Below the pieces are notes generated by a model. That model saw only the letters and a list, made by a program, of their open reading frames with translations, searched no databases and was not told the origin of the DNA. Shown piece after piece: positions 10,778 through 19,198 of a stretch of DNA of 64,000 nt (the stretch's first letter is position 1; each line of letters opens with the position of its first letter). This stretch comes from an uncultured Roseburia sp. (lineage in GTDB: Bacteria; Bacillota; Clostridia; Lachnospirales; Lachnospiraceae): positions 124,001 to 188,000 of the forward strand of contig CANSSP010000001.1 of assembly GCA_947649645.1 (NCBI GenBank), read 5' to 3'. The position numbers and the translations under genes were made by a program.

Positions 10778-11481
10778 AAAATGTGAGGATTATTATGCGG
10801 AAACAGTGGAAGGACACACTGAAAAATCCGACGATACTGATTCATTTTATACTGTTTCCGATGTTGGGAATTATTATGACGAGGATGGTTAAGGCAGACG
10901 GTGTGCCGAAGGATTTTTTTGTCAATCTGTTTGCGGCAATGTATGTGGGCATGGCACCGCTCATCAGTATGGCTTCCATTCTTTCGGAGGAGAAAGAGAA
11001 AAATACGCTGCGGGTGCTTCTGACTGCGCATGTGACGCCCTGGCAATACCTTTTTGGAATTGGAAGCTTTGTTTTCCTTGCGTGCATGCCGGGTGCGGTT
11101 ATATTTTCTCAGATGTCAGATGCCGCAGGTTTTGGACAGAAAATGGCATTTTTGCTGATTCTGGCCGTCGGAATCATCGAGTCTGCGCTTCTGGGGGCCG
11201 CAATCGGCGTGGGGAGCCCCAATCAGATGGCGGCGGCCTCAGCCGGAGTTCCGGTGATGCTTGTTTTTTCTTTTCTGCCAATGCTTTCCATGTTTAATGA
11301 AAAGGTTGCAAAGGTGGCGGAATACACATATTCGGAACAGGTCCGGATTCTGATTGGTGCGCTGGGGAAAGGGACAATTGCCGCAAAAAGTATTGTTGTG
11401 CTTTTTCTGAATCTGATCCTGTCCGGCATTTTGTTCGGCGCACTGTATCGTAAGCAGAAAGGGCAGGACAATTTTTTTTGA
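10774..11481 (+). CDS. ABC-2 type permease
   Basis: A 235-aa integral membrane protein with about six helices, including NPTILIHFILFPMLGII, a central ILSEEKEKNTLRVLL loop typical of ABC-2 exporters, and GSFVFLACMPG. It starts in an ATGA overlap with the ATPase gene. An upstream in-frame extension lies inside the ATPase and is not used. Last gene of the LytTR-DUF3021-ABC unit; no terminator is seen before the T-box promoter. Confidence 0.85.
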   Translation: MKNVRIIMRKQWKDTLKNPTILIHFILFPMLGIIMTRMVKADGVPKDFFVNLFAAMYVGMAPLISMASILSEEKEKNTLRVLLTAHVTPWQYLFGIGSFVFLACMPGAVIFSQMSDAAGFGQKMAFLLILAVGIIESALLGAAIGVGSPNQMAAASAGVPVMLVFSFLPMLSMFNEKVAKVAEYTYSEQVRILIGALGKGTIAAKSIVVLFLNLILSGILFGALYRKQKGQDNFF

Positions 11482-11489
11482 AAAACATC

Positions 11490-11518
11490 TTGAAAACGAA
11501 AAGGCGATGTGGTATAAA
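11490..11518 (+). promoter_or_regulatory. Promoter of the T-box/aspS operon
   Basis: TTGAAA (11490-11495), 17 nt, TATAAA (11513-11518). Confidence 0.7.
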
Positions 11519-11524
11519 TGTTTC

Positions 11525-11855
11525 AATATAATTTAGCAAAGCGATGAAAGAGACTCTGATCACCAGATGTCGACAGGAATACAGCGTCACCGACTGAGAG
11601 CGCTGTTGGAAAGAGGGGATACAGGGAACACTCCGGAGCAGACTGACTGAACCGTATCCGCAGGGCGGATGAAAGTAGGTCAGTACGTGGGTGCGCGTTA
11701 AGCACACAGAGTGGAAAAAGGACCAGGACAGGTCGTTTTTCAAAGCGGGTGGTACCGCGGGATTTGAGCAGGCGGATGCGCAGAAATTTTTTGTTGTGCA
11801 GGGCTTAAGGAAATTTCGCCCCGGAAAAGTAAAATTTACTTTTCCGGGGTTTTTT
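11525..11855 (+). promoter_or_regulatory. T-box leader controlling aspS-gatCAB
   Basis: The antiterminator contains the conserved T-box block AAGCGGGTGGTACCGCGG (11743-11760). The competing terminator is a 15-bp stem (CCCCGG... at 11819-11833 with ...CCGGGG at 11835-11849) followed by six T. Stem I has an ACAGCG/CGCTGT apical helix (11581-11606). The 3' side of the specifier region reads GGGAACACTCC, in which GAAC (11626-11629) holds GAA (Glu) and AAC (Asn) overlapping by two bases. Uncharged tRNA should favour readthrough into the operon. The specifier assignment is by position and the following purine, not by a folded model. Confidence 0.88.
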
Positions 11856-11883
11856 GTTGTGCAGGGCGCATAGGGAGGTAAAT

Positions 11884-13215
11884 ATGGAATATGTGACAGG
11901 GGTAGAGAAAAAAGAGACCATAGAAATCAGCGGACTGCTCGCGGGCGATTTTGCAGGGAAAAAAGTAAAGGTAAACGGAGCCGTCCACACCGTCCGCGAT
12001 ATGGGGGATGTGGCGTTTGTTATTTTGAGAAAACGGGAAGGACTGCTGCAGTGCGTATTTGAAAAGGGAAAGACAGATTTCGATTTTAAAGAGATCAGAG
12101 AGGCACAGACGATAGAGGCAGTGGGGATTGTAAAAACGGAAGAGCGCGCGCCGGACGGGATCGAAATCCGGCTTGAGAGCATCCGCGTTTTGTCGGAGCC
12201 TGCAGCCCAGATGCCGTTTGCCGTTTCAAAGTGGAAACTGCAGACGACTCTTGAGACAAATCTGGATAACCGTGCGATTGCACTGCGCAATATCAGGGAA
12301 CGCGCGAAATTTCGTATTCAGGAAGGGATCGCCAGAGGCTTCCGCGATTTTTTGTACGGAGAAGGATTTACCGAGATACACACACCCAAAATCGGCGCCA
12401 GGAGCGCGGAGGGAGGAGCGAACCTCTTCAGGCTGGATTACTTTCACAGACCGGCGGTGCTTCAGCAGAGTCCGCAGTTTTACAAACAGATGATGGCCGG
12501 GGTGTTTGACCGGGTTTTTGAGACGGCGCCTGTCTTCAGAGCAGAAAAGCACAACACAAAACGTCATCTGAACGAATACACGAGTCTGGATTTCGAGATG
12601 AGTTATATCGATGGATTCCGGGATATTATGGCGATGGAAACCGGATTTCTGCAGTATATGAAAAAGCTTCTGGAGCAGGAGTACGCGAAAGAACTGAGGC
12701 TGTGCAATGTGACGCTGCCGGATACGGAAAAAATACCTGTTGTCCGTTTTGATAAGGCGAAACAGATGGTGGCGGAAAAATATGACCGCGCGATCCGCAA
12801 TCCATATGACCTGGAACCGGAGGAGGAAACCCTGATCGGCAGGTATTTTAAAGAAGAATGCGGAGCCGATTTTGTGTTTGTCACGCACTATCCGTCGAAG
12901 AAGCGCCCGTTTTATGCGATGGATGATCCGGATGATGCGACGTATACCCTGAGCTTTGATCTTCTTTACCACGGAATGGAAATCACGACCGGAGGGCAGC
13001 GGATTCATGACTATGGGCAGCTTACAAAAAAGATGGCGCAGCGCGGCATGACAACGGAAGGGATGGAACAGTATCTGGCCATTTTCAGGCATGGCATGCC
13101 GCCGCACGGAGGGCTTGGCATCGGCCTGGAACGTCTTACAATGAAACTGATCGGTGAAGACAATGTGCGGGAGACGACGCTTTTTCCACGGGATCTGAGC
13201 CGTCTGACACCATGA
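11884..13215 (+). CDS. aspS: Aspartyl-tRNA synthetase, archaeal-like non-discriminating type (AspRS2)
   Basis: A 443-aa class II synthetase, far shorter than the ~590-aa bacterial AspRS because the GAD insertion is absent. An N-terminal OB-fold (about 1-105) binds the anticodon. Class II motif 2 (FRAEKHNTKRH...EYTSLDFEM) lies near 220 and motif 3 (GLGIGLERL) near 411. The PSKKRPFYAM segment is typical of the archaeal type. Family knowledge: this type usually charges both tRNA-Asp and tRNA-Asn, and GatCAB then converts Asp-tRNA-Asn to Asn-tRNA-Asn; the gatCAB genes downstream fit this. Start at GGGAGGTAAAT-ATG. Confidence 0.92.
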   Translation: MEYVTGVEKKETIEISGLLAGDFAGKKVKVNGAVHTVRDMGDVAFVILRKREGLLQCVFEKGKTDFDFKEIREAQTIEAVGIVKTEERAPDGIEIRLESIRVLSEPAAQMPFAVSKWKLQTTLETNLDNRAIALRNIRERAKFRIQEGIARGFRDFLYGEGFTEIHTPKIGARSAEGGANLFRLDYFHRPAVLQQSPQFYKQMMAGVFDRVFETAPVFRAEKHNTKRHLNEYTSLDFEMSYIDGFRDIMAMETGFLQYMKKLLEQEYAKELRLCNVTLPDTEKIPVVRFDKAKQMVAEKYDRAIRNPYDLEPEEETLIGRYFKEECGADFVFVTHYPSKKRPFYAMDDPDDATYTLSFDLLYHGMEITTGGQRIHDYGQLTKKMAQRGMTTEGMEQYLAIFRHGMPPHGGLGIGLERLTMKLIGEDNVRETTLFPRDLSRLTP

Positions 13216-13263
13216 GACAGAAGAGCCGGTGATAAAAATTAAAAATGCGAAGGAGAAAGAGAT

Positions 13264-13830
13264 ATGAATCTGCGGCAGAAGCTGGAACAATACAGGCCGT
13301 TCAACGAACAGGAGGACGCCGACCGGTCGGTTATGCTTTCCCTGCTTGCCAGGGAAGAGGACATTCTGATGAGAGAAAACAGGACGGCCCATTTTTCGGC
13401 TTCCTCGTGGCTGGTAAATCCGGCCCGCGATAAGGTGCTGATGGTTTATCACAATATTTACAGATCCTGGTCCTGGACCGGCGGTCACGCGGACGGGGAG
13501 AGCGATCTGCTTTCCGTAGCCATAATAGAAGCAAGAGAGGAAACCGTGGTGAATACGCTGCGGGTCGTCTCGGAAGATATTTTTTCGGTTGAGATTGTGA
13601 CGGTGGAAGGGCATGAAAAGAGAGGCGTTTACGTTCCGTCGCATCTGCATCTTAATGTGACATATCTGCTGGAGGCAGATGAGGCGGAAGCGCTCAGGGT
13701 GAAACCCGATGAAAACAGCGGTGTGAGGTGGTTTCCGGCAGAACTTGTGCCGGAGGTTGTCACGGAGCCGTGGATGATACAGCGCGTTTACAGGAAACTG
13801 ATGGCAAAGATGGAGGGAGAAAAGAAGTGA
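13264..13830 (+). CDS. Nudix-family hydrolase
   Basis: A 188-aa protein with a Nudix box near residues 73-96 (WTGGHADGES...AIIEAREETVV). The paired glutamates of EARE-ET are kept, but the usual Arg of REA is Ile and the final Gly is Val, so the box is slightly degenerate. The family hydrolyses nucleoside diphosphates linked to other groups; the substrate here is unknown. It sits between aspS and the GNAT-gatC gene, with a 4-nt overlap (GTGA) at its 3' end, so it is part of the T-box operon. Confidence 0.85.
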   Translation: MNLRQKLEQYRPFNEQEDADRSVMLSLLAREEDILMRENRTAHFSASSWLVNPARDKVLMVYHNIYRSWSWTGGHADGESDLLSVAIIEAREETVVNTLRVVSEDIFSVEIVTVEGHEKRGVYVPSHLHLNVTYLLEADEAEALRVKPDENSGVRWFPAELVPEVVTEPWMIQRVYRKLMAKMEGEKK

Positions 13831-14795
13831 AACATCTGGGAACGAGACAGATCGAGACGAAACGCCTGGTATTGAGACGTTTTACAATAGAAGATGCGGA
13901 GGCGATGTACCGGAACTGGGCCGGCGACCCGGAGGTTACAAAGTTTCTGATGTGGGCGCCGCACGGCAGTGTGGAAGACACAAGACTCATTCTGGAGACA
14001 TGGATAGCGGGCTATGGAAAAGCGGACAGATATGAGTGGTGCATTGCACTTAAGGATGGCAATGAGCCGATCGGGAGTATCGGTGTTGTGAACTGTAATG
14101 AAAAGACAAAAGCGATGGAGATCGGGTATTGTATCGGTCGGGAGTACTGGCATAAGGGTATTGTCTCTGAGGCACTTGCCGCGGTGATGCAGTATCTTCT
14201 GACGCAGGTCGGGGCGGAACGCATCGAGTCACGGCACGACCCGAGGAATCCGCATTCCGGAGCGGTGATGCGAAAGTGTGGCATGAAATATGAGGGGACA
14301 AGAATCCGGGCGGACTGGAATAATTCCGGCGTCTGTGACTGCGCACTATACGGATATGTGAAGACAATAGAAGAAAAAGACCTGGAGGAGCCCGGGACCG
14401 CACAGCGGCCTGCGGAACGGGACGCATCGGACGTAAGCTTCGGGGAGCAGTCCGTACCGCAGGAGATGCCGGATAAAAACAGGCGGCATGCGCCTGATCA
14501 GAAGAAACATGTAATTTCTGATGAGACAATCGCGTATGTGAGCGTCCTTGCCAGCCTTAAGCTGAGCGAAGAAGAGAGAGAGCAGGCCAGAAAGGATATG
14601 AGCGAGATGCTGGATTATATTGACCGGTTAAATGAACTCGACACACGGGACGTAGAGCCGTTGTCTCATGTTTTTCCGGTTAAGAATGTATTCCGCGAGG
14701 ATATTGTGGAAAACGGGGACGGCAGTGCAGATACACTTTTCAACGCGCCGGAGAAAAAAGACGGCGGTTTTAAAGTTCCAAGGACGATCGGATAG
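13827..14795 (+). CDS. gatC: Fusion: GNAT N-acetyltransferase + GatC amidotransferase subunit
   Basis: One uninterrupted 322-codon frame. Residues 1-175 are a RimJ/RimL-type GNAT domain (ETKRLVLRRF, MEIGYCIGREYWHKGI...EAL, NPHSGAVMRKCGM). Residues about 176-225 are a polar Pro/Glu/Gln-rich linker. Residues 226-322 are a complete GatC (DETIAYVSVLASLKLSEEE, EMLDYIDRLNELDT, VEPLSHVFP, FKVPRTIG). GatC stabilises the GatA-GatB complex. The GTG at 13827 follows GGAGGG. An internal ATG at 14466 has only a poorly spaced GGAG, so separate translation of GatC is possible but not favoured. The GNAT substrate is unknown. Confidence 0.88.
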   Translation: MKHLGTRQIETKRLVLRRFTIEDAEAMYRNWAGDPEVTKFLMWAPHGSVEDTRLILETWIAGYGKADRYEWCIALKDGNEPIGSIGVVNCNEKTKAMEIGYCIGREYWHKGIVSEALAAVMQYLLTQVGAERIESRHDPRNPHSGAVMRKCGMKYEGTRIRADWNNSGVCDCALYGYVKTIEEKDLEEPGTAQRPAERDASDVSFGEQSVPQEMPDKNRRHAPDQKKHVISDETIAYVSVLASLKLSEEEREQARKDMSEMLDYIDRLNELDTRDVEPLSHVFPVKNVFREDIVENGDGSADTLFNAPEKKDGGFKVPRTIG

Positions 14796-14809
14796 AAAGG
14801 GGAAAACAG

Positions 14810-16300
14810 ATGGGGCTTATGAGTCTGACTGCCTTAGAGCTCGGCAGAAAAATAAAGGCCAGGGAGGTTTCGGCGGTGGAAGCTGCCGTTGCGTCGCTTG
14901 ATGCCATACAAGAGAAAGAAAAGGAAATCCACAGTTTTCTGACGGTAGACAAAGCGGCCGTTCTAAAGCGCGCAGAGGAGGTACAGCGCGGAATAGAGGA
15001 CGGAACGTTTAAGGGAATGCTTGCGGGGGTTCCGGTTGCGGTCAAAGACAATCTGTGTACAAAGGGGATGCGCACCACCTGTGCATCCAGAATGCTGAAG
15101 GATTTCATCCCGACTTACACGGCGGAGGCGGTTGTGAATCTGGAAGCACAGGGAGCCATTGTGATCGGAAAGACCAATATGGATGAATTTGCGATGGGGA
15201 GCACGACAGAGACATCGGCTTATGGCGTGACGCGAAATCCCTGGAACCACGCGCATGTGCCCGGCGGTTCTTCGGGCGGTTCCTGTGCGGCTGTGGCGGC
15301 GGAGGAGTGCAGTTATGCGCTTGGGTCAGACACCGGAGGCTCCATCCGCCAGCCGAGCGCATTCTGCGGCGTGACCGGTATCAAGCCGACTTACGGGACG
15401 GTATCCCGCTATGGGCTCATCGCATACGGTTCCTCTCTGGATCAGATCGGGCCGATTGCAAAAGATGTATCCGACTGTGCCGCAATCCTTGAGGTGATTG
15501 CTTCTTACGACGTGAAAGATTCCACCTCGGTTCACAGAGAGGACAAACGTTTTACGGAGGCGCTCATAGACGACGTCAGGGGGATGCGCATCGGTATTCC
15601 ACGAGACTATTTCGGTGGAGGGCTTAGCTCCTGTGTCGGTGAGGCCGTGCTTGCCGCCGCCCGAAAGCTTGAAAAGAAGGGAGCGGTCGTGGAAGAGTTT
15701 GATTTAAGTCTTGTGGAATATGCGGTTCCGGCTTATTATGTGATTGCCTGTGCCGAGGCAGGATCCAATCTGGCCCGCTTTGACGGCGTCAGATATGGTT
15801 ATCGGGCCGGGCAGTATGAGGGGCTTCATGATATGTATCAGAAATCACGTTCGGAGGGGTTCGGGCCGGAGGTAAAACGACGCATTATGCTGGGCTCATT
15901 TGTTTTAAGCAGCGGGTATTACGACGCATATTATTTAAAGGCGCTCCGCACAAAAGCACTGATTAAGAAAGCGTTTGACAAAGCATTTTCAAAATACGAC
16001 GTAATTTTAGGGCCCGCGGCCCCGACGAGCGCTCCGCGGCTGGGGGAGTCTTTGCGTGATCCGGTCAGAATGTATCTCGGCGATATTTATACGGTTTCTG
16101 TGAATCTGGCAGGGCTTCCGGGCATCGTGCTCCCGTGCGGAAGAGACAGTAACGGCCTTCCGATCGGCCTGCAGCTTATCGGGGACTGTTTTAAGGAAAA
16201 AAATATTATACGGGCGGCCTATGCATATGAACAGACAAGAGGAAACTGTGCAAAAGGAGATTCAGGATGCGGCGCGGCGGCGCCATGGAGGTTAGAATGA
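14810..16300 (+). CDS. gatA: Asp-tRNA(Asn)/Glu-tRNA(Gln) amidotransferase subunit A
   Basis: A 496-aa amidase-signature enzyme that releases ammonia from glutamine for the amidotransferase. The Ser-cis-Ser-Lys triad is visible: Lys79 in VAVKDN, Ser154 in PGGSSGG and Ser178 in DTGGSIRQP. Length is normal for the family. It follows the gatC fusion by 14 nt with AAGGGG before the ATG, and its stop overlaps the gatB start. Confidence 0.97.
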   Translation: MGLMSLTALELGRKIKAREVSAVEAAVASLDAIQEKEKEIHSFLTVDKAAVLKRAEEVQRGIEDGTFKGMLAGVPVAVKDNLCTKGMRTTCASRMLKDFIPTYTAEAVVNLEAQGAIVIGKTNMDEFAMGSTTETSAYGVTRNPWNHAHVPGGSSGGSCAAVAAEECSYALGSDTGGSIRQPSAFCGVTGIKPTYGTVSRYGLIAYGSSLDQIGPIAKDVSDCAAILEVIASYDVKDSTSVHREDKRFTEALIDDVRGMRIGIPRDYFGGGLSSCVGEAVLAAARKLEKKGAVVEEFDLSLVEYAVPAYYVIACAEAGSNLARFDGVRYGYRAGQYEGLHDMYQKSRSEGFGPEVKRRIMLGSFVLSSGYYDAYYLKALRTKALIKKAFDKAFSKYDVILGPAAPTSAPRLGESLRDPVRMYLGDIYTVSVNLAGLPGIVLPCGRDSNGLPIGLQLIGDCFKEKNIIRAAYAYEQTRGNCAKGDSGCGAAAPWRLE

Positions 16301-17730
16301 ACAAAATATATGAGACCGTCATCGGACTGGAAGTCCATGTGGAGCTGGCGACAAAGACAAAGATTTTCTGTGCCTGTTCCACGGCGTTCGGGGGAGCACC
16401 AAACAGCCACACCTGCCCGGTCTGCACCGGAATGCCCGGTTCCCTTCCGGTGCTCAACAGACAGGTAGTCGAATATGCGCTGGCAGTCGGGCTTGCCACA
16501 GACTGTGAGATCACACGGTATTGCAGATTTGACCGCAAGAACTATTTTTATCCGGATAATCCACAGAACTACCAGATATCACAGCTTTATCTGCCGATCT
16601 GCAAAAACGGAGGCGTATGGATAGAGACGCCGTCGGGGAAAAAGAGAATTGGTATTCATGAGATTCATATGGAGGAGGATGCGGGAAAACTGGTGCACGA
16701 CGAGTGGGAAGATGTGTCGATTGTGGACTATAACCGTTCGGGCGTTCCGCTGATTGAGATTGTCTCGGAGCCGGATATGCGCTCCGCGGAGGAAGTGATT
16801 GCCTATCTGGAAAAACTGCGTCTGATCATCCAGTATCTCGGGGCGTCCGACTGCAGACTCAACGAGGGATCAATGCGTGCCGACGTCAATCTTTCCGTCC
16901 GTGAGGAAGGGGAGGAAGCATTCGGTACAAGGACGGAGATGAAAAATCTCAATTCATTTAAAGCGATCGCCAGAGCCATCGAAGGAGAGCGTGACCGTCA
17001 GATCGGTCTGATCGAGGAGGGGAAGAAGGTGATTCAGGAAACGCGCCGCTGGGACGATAATAAAGAGTCTTCGTATGTGATGCGTTCCAAAGAGGACGCG
17101 CAGGACTACCGGTATTTTCCGGAGCCGGATCTGGTTCCCGTTGAGATCAGCGACGAGTGGATTGCACGCATCAGAAAACGTCAGCCGGAAATGCAGCCGG
17201 AGAAGATGGCCCGTTACCAGAAGGAATACGGACTGCCTGCGTATGACGCTGCAATCCTGACAGGGGATAAGCATTTTGCCGATCTGTTTGAGGCGGCGAC
17301 AGAGCTTTGCGGCAGACCGAAAAAGGTGTCAAACTGGATTATGGGGGAGACGATACGCCTGCTGAAGGAACACGGGATGACGCCGGACGAAATGCGGTTT
17401 TCACCGAAAAATTTTGCGAAGCTGGTGGAGCTGGCAGACATTGGGGCAGTGACGAATACCGTAGCCAAAGAGGTCTTTGAAAAAGTGTTTTTAACGGATA
17501 TCGATCCGGACGGTTATGTGGAGGAGATGGGCTTAAAGACGGTCAGCGACGAAGCCGCACTTACGGCGGCTGCAGAGCGGGTGATTGCGGAAAATCCGCA
17601 GTCTGTGGCGGATTACCGCGGCGGGAAAGAGAAAGCGATCGGATTTCTGGTGGGACAGACAATGCGGGCGATGAAAGGAAAGGCAGATCCGGGGCTTGTC
17701 AGTCGTATTTTAAAAAAATTACTGTCATGA
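16297..17730 (+). CDS. gatB: Asp-tRNA(Asn)/Glu-tRNA(Gln) amidotransferase subunit B
   Basis: A 477-aa protein that phosphorylates and amidates the misacylated aminoacyl-tRNA. The signature VIGLEVHVEL begins near residue 8, zinc-site cysteines are in C-A-C...CPVC (near 28-45), and a C-terminal YqeY-like tail (GKEKAIGFLVGQTMRAMKGKADP) binds tRNA. The ATG at 16297 follows GGAGGTTAG and overlaps the gatA stop (ATGA); an in-frame ATG at 16267 is less likely. Last gene of the operon, converging on rtcB with 15 nt between stop codons. Confidence 0.97.
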   Translation: MNKIYETVIGLEVHVELATKTKIFCACSTAFGGAPNSHTCPVCTGMPGSLPVLNRQVVEYALAVGLATDCEITRYCRFDRKNYFYPDNPQNYQISQLYLPICKNGGVWIETPSGKKRIGIHEIHMEEDAGKLVHDEWEDVSIVDYNRSGVPLIEIVSEPDMRSAEEVIAYLEKLRLIIQYLGASDCRLNEGSMRADVNLSVREEGEEAFGTRTEMKNLNSFKAIARAIEGERDRQIGLIEEGKKVIQETRRWDDNKESSYVMRSKEDAQDYRYFPEPDLVPVEISDEWIARIRKRQPEMQPEKMARYQKEYGLPAYDAAILTGDKHFADLFEAATELCGRPKKVSNWIMGETIRLLKEHGMTPDEMRFSPKNFAKLVELADIGAVTNTVAKEVFEKVFLTDIDPDGYVEEMGLKTVSDEAALTAAAERVIAENPQSVADYRGGKEKAIGFLVGQTMRAMKGKADPGLVSRILKKLLS

Positions 17731-17745
17731 TCAGACGGACAGATC

Positions 17746-18858
17746 CTATTCACTGCCTGCCTTAAAATTATAGACTGGCTTTATTATTTTCTGAACCTCG
17801 ACGGTATCTGCGATATTGTTCAGGATGTCATCCATACTTTTATATGCCATGGGGCATTCGTCTAAGGTATCCCTGCTGACAGAGGTTGTGTAGATGCCGT
17901 CCATCTGCCGCCTGAACTCTGATACGGTAAAGGATTCTCTGGCGGCAGAGCGGCTCATCAGCCGCCCTGCGCCGTGCGGGGCAGACTGATTCCAGTCGTC
18001 GTTTCCTTTTCCGATGCAGATAAGAGAGCCGTCCCGCATATTGATCGGAATAAGGAGCGTCTCTCCTTTTCTGGCAGACACCGCGCCTTTGCGCAGTATC
18101 ATGGTGTCTGTGTCGATGTAGTTGTGGATTGTCGTAAAGCGGTCAGCGACATGCAGCTTCATGCCTTTCAGGATTTCGTCCATCATTGCTTTCCGGTTCC
18201 ATGCCGCGTAGTTCTGTATGATTTTCATGTCATGGACATACTGTTCAAACAGGCTGCCTGTCACATATGCCAGCTGTCTGGGGATGTTTTTCCCTGATGA
18301 CCGGCGGAGGACGTCGCAGCCTTCTTTCTGATAAAAACCGGCTGCCTCCACGCCAAGGTGCCGGCTGCCGGAGTGTACCACGATATATAGATTTCCTTCT
18401 TCGTCCCGATCTGCTTCTATAAAATGATTTCCGCCTCCCAGGGTTCCTAAACTTTTTTCCGCCCTCTTTGGGGAAATATGTTTATAACAGTCTAATTCTT
18501 CCAGATCGATTTCTTCAAAAAAGCGATGTGTCTTTTCACGGATCGAAAAGCCGGAAGGGATTTTATTATAGATCAGCCTGTCAAGCTTCTGCAGTTCGAT
18601 CTTTTTTTCTTTCAGCCGGACGATCTCCATGCCGCATCCGATGTCGACGCCGACCAGATTCGGAACAACTTTATCGGTGATCGTCATGGTGGTTCCGATG
18701 GTACAGCCGGCTCCGGCGTGAACGTCCGGCATCAGCCGGATACGGCTGCCGGAGGTAAACTCCTGGTCGAGCAGAAGGCGGATCTGGGACAGAGACGCCT
18801 CGTCCACGATATCCGTAAATATTTTTGCCGTGTTGCAGGTTCCTTTTATTTCAATCAT
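17746..18858 (-). CDS. rtcB: RtcB-family RNA-splicing ligase
   Basis: A 370-aa RtcB, which joins RNA 3'-phosphate or 2',3'-cyclic phosphate ends to 5'-OH ends using GTP and Mn2+. Metal-binding motifs are clear: MPDVHAGAG near 43, GVDIGCGM near 70, GGGNHFIE near 141 and VVHSGSRHLG near 160; the guanylylated His is in APHGAGRLMSR near 310. The start with GAGGAAACGAC-ATG is preferred over one 24 codons upstream. No archease or RtcA gene is adjacent. Probably acts in RNA repair, here monocistronic. Confidence 0.93.
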   Translation of the reverse strand: MIEIKGTCNTAKIFTDIVDEASLSQIRLLLDQEFTSGSRIRLMPDVHAGAGCTIGTTMTITDKVVPNLVGVDIGCGMEIVRLKEKKIELQKLDRLIYNKIPSGFSIREKTHRFFEEIDLEELDCYKHISPKRAEKSLGTLGGGNHFIEADRDEEGNLYIVVHSGSRHLGVEAAGFYQKEGCDVLRRSSGKNIPRQLAYVTGSLFEQYVHDMKIIQNYAAWNRKAMMDEILKGMKLHVADRFTTIHNYIDTDTMILRKGAVSARKGETLLIPINMRDGSLICIGKGNDDWNQSAPHGAGRLMSRSAARESFTVSEFRRQMDGIYTTSVSRDTLDECPMAYKSMDDILNNIADTVEVQKIIKPVYNFKAGSE

Positions 18859-18923
18859 GTCGTTTCCTCTATTCCCGCTGATATCACTGATGTTACGGGG
18901 AGTATACCATAACCGGTGCGTGA

Positions 18924-18946
18924 AGTCCATGAAATTTTCATGGACT
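18924..18946. promoter_or_regulatory. 23-nt palindrome over the rtcB promoter region
   Basis: AGTCCATGAAA and TTTCATGGACT form a perfect 11-bp dyad around one central T. On the minus strand it overlaps a possible -35 (TGGACT) of rtcB, whose -10 TATACT lies at 18901-18906. It could be an operator. Confidence 0.5.
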
Positions 18947-18967
18947 GTTTTTGTGTAAAAATTTTAG

Positions 18968-18996
18968 TTGACAGAATGGATGATTCATCGTACTAT
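18968..18996 (+). promoter_or_regulatory. Consensus promoter of the tape-measure gene
   Basis: TTGACA (18968-18973), 17 nt, TACTAT (18991-18996). The leader to the start codon is about 195 nt with no clear gene or terminator. Confidence 0.7.
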
Positions 18997-19198
18997 AGAA
19001 CATATGATCGAGAACATAAGTTCTGTTTTTGGTTATGTAAACAGGGATGGATAAATGGGGACATATGCTTATGTGAAAGGATGTGATGGAATGACTGTGT
19101 AAAAGTCCGGCTGAACAGAAAACAAAAGATACAAATGTTTCGGGAATACAGGAAGCATTTTTAACAGATTGATACTGAGACAGAAAAGGAGGAAGCTG

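Noticed and set aside
12226..13650. A 474-codon minus-strand open frame opposite aspS and the Nudix gene
   Set aside because: It lies fully antisense to two clear genes, has no RBS or recognisable motif, and its composition (many Arg/His/Phe) is typical of a shadow frame.
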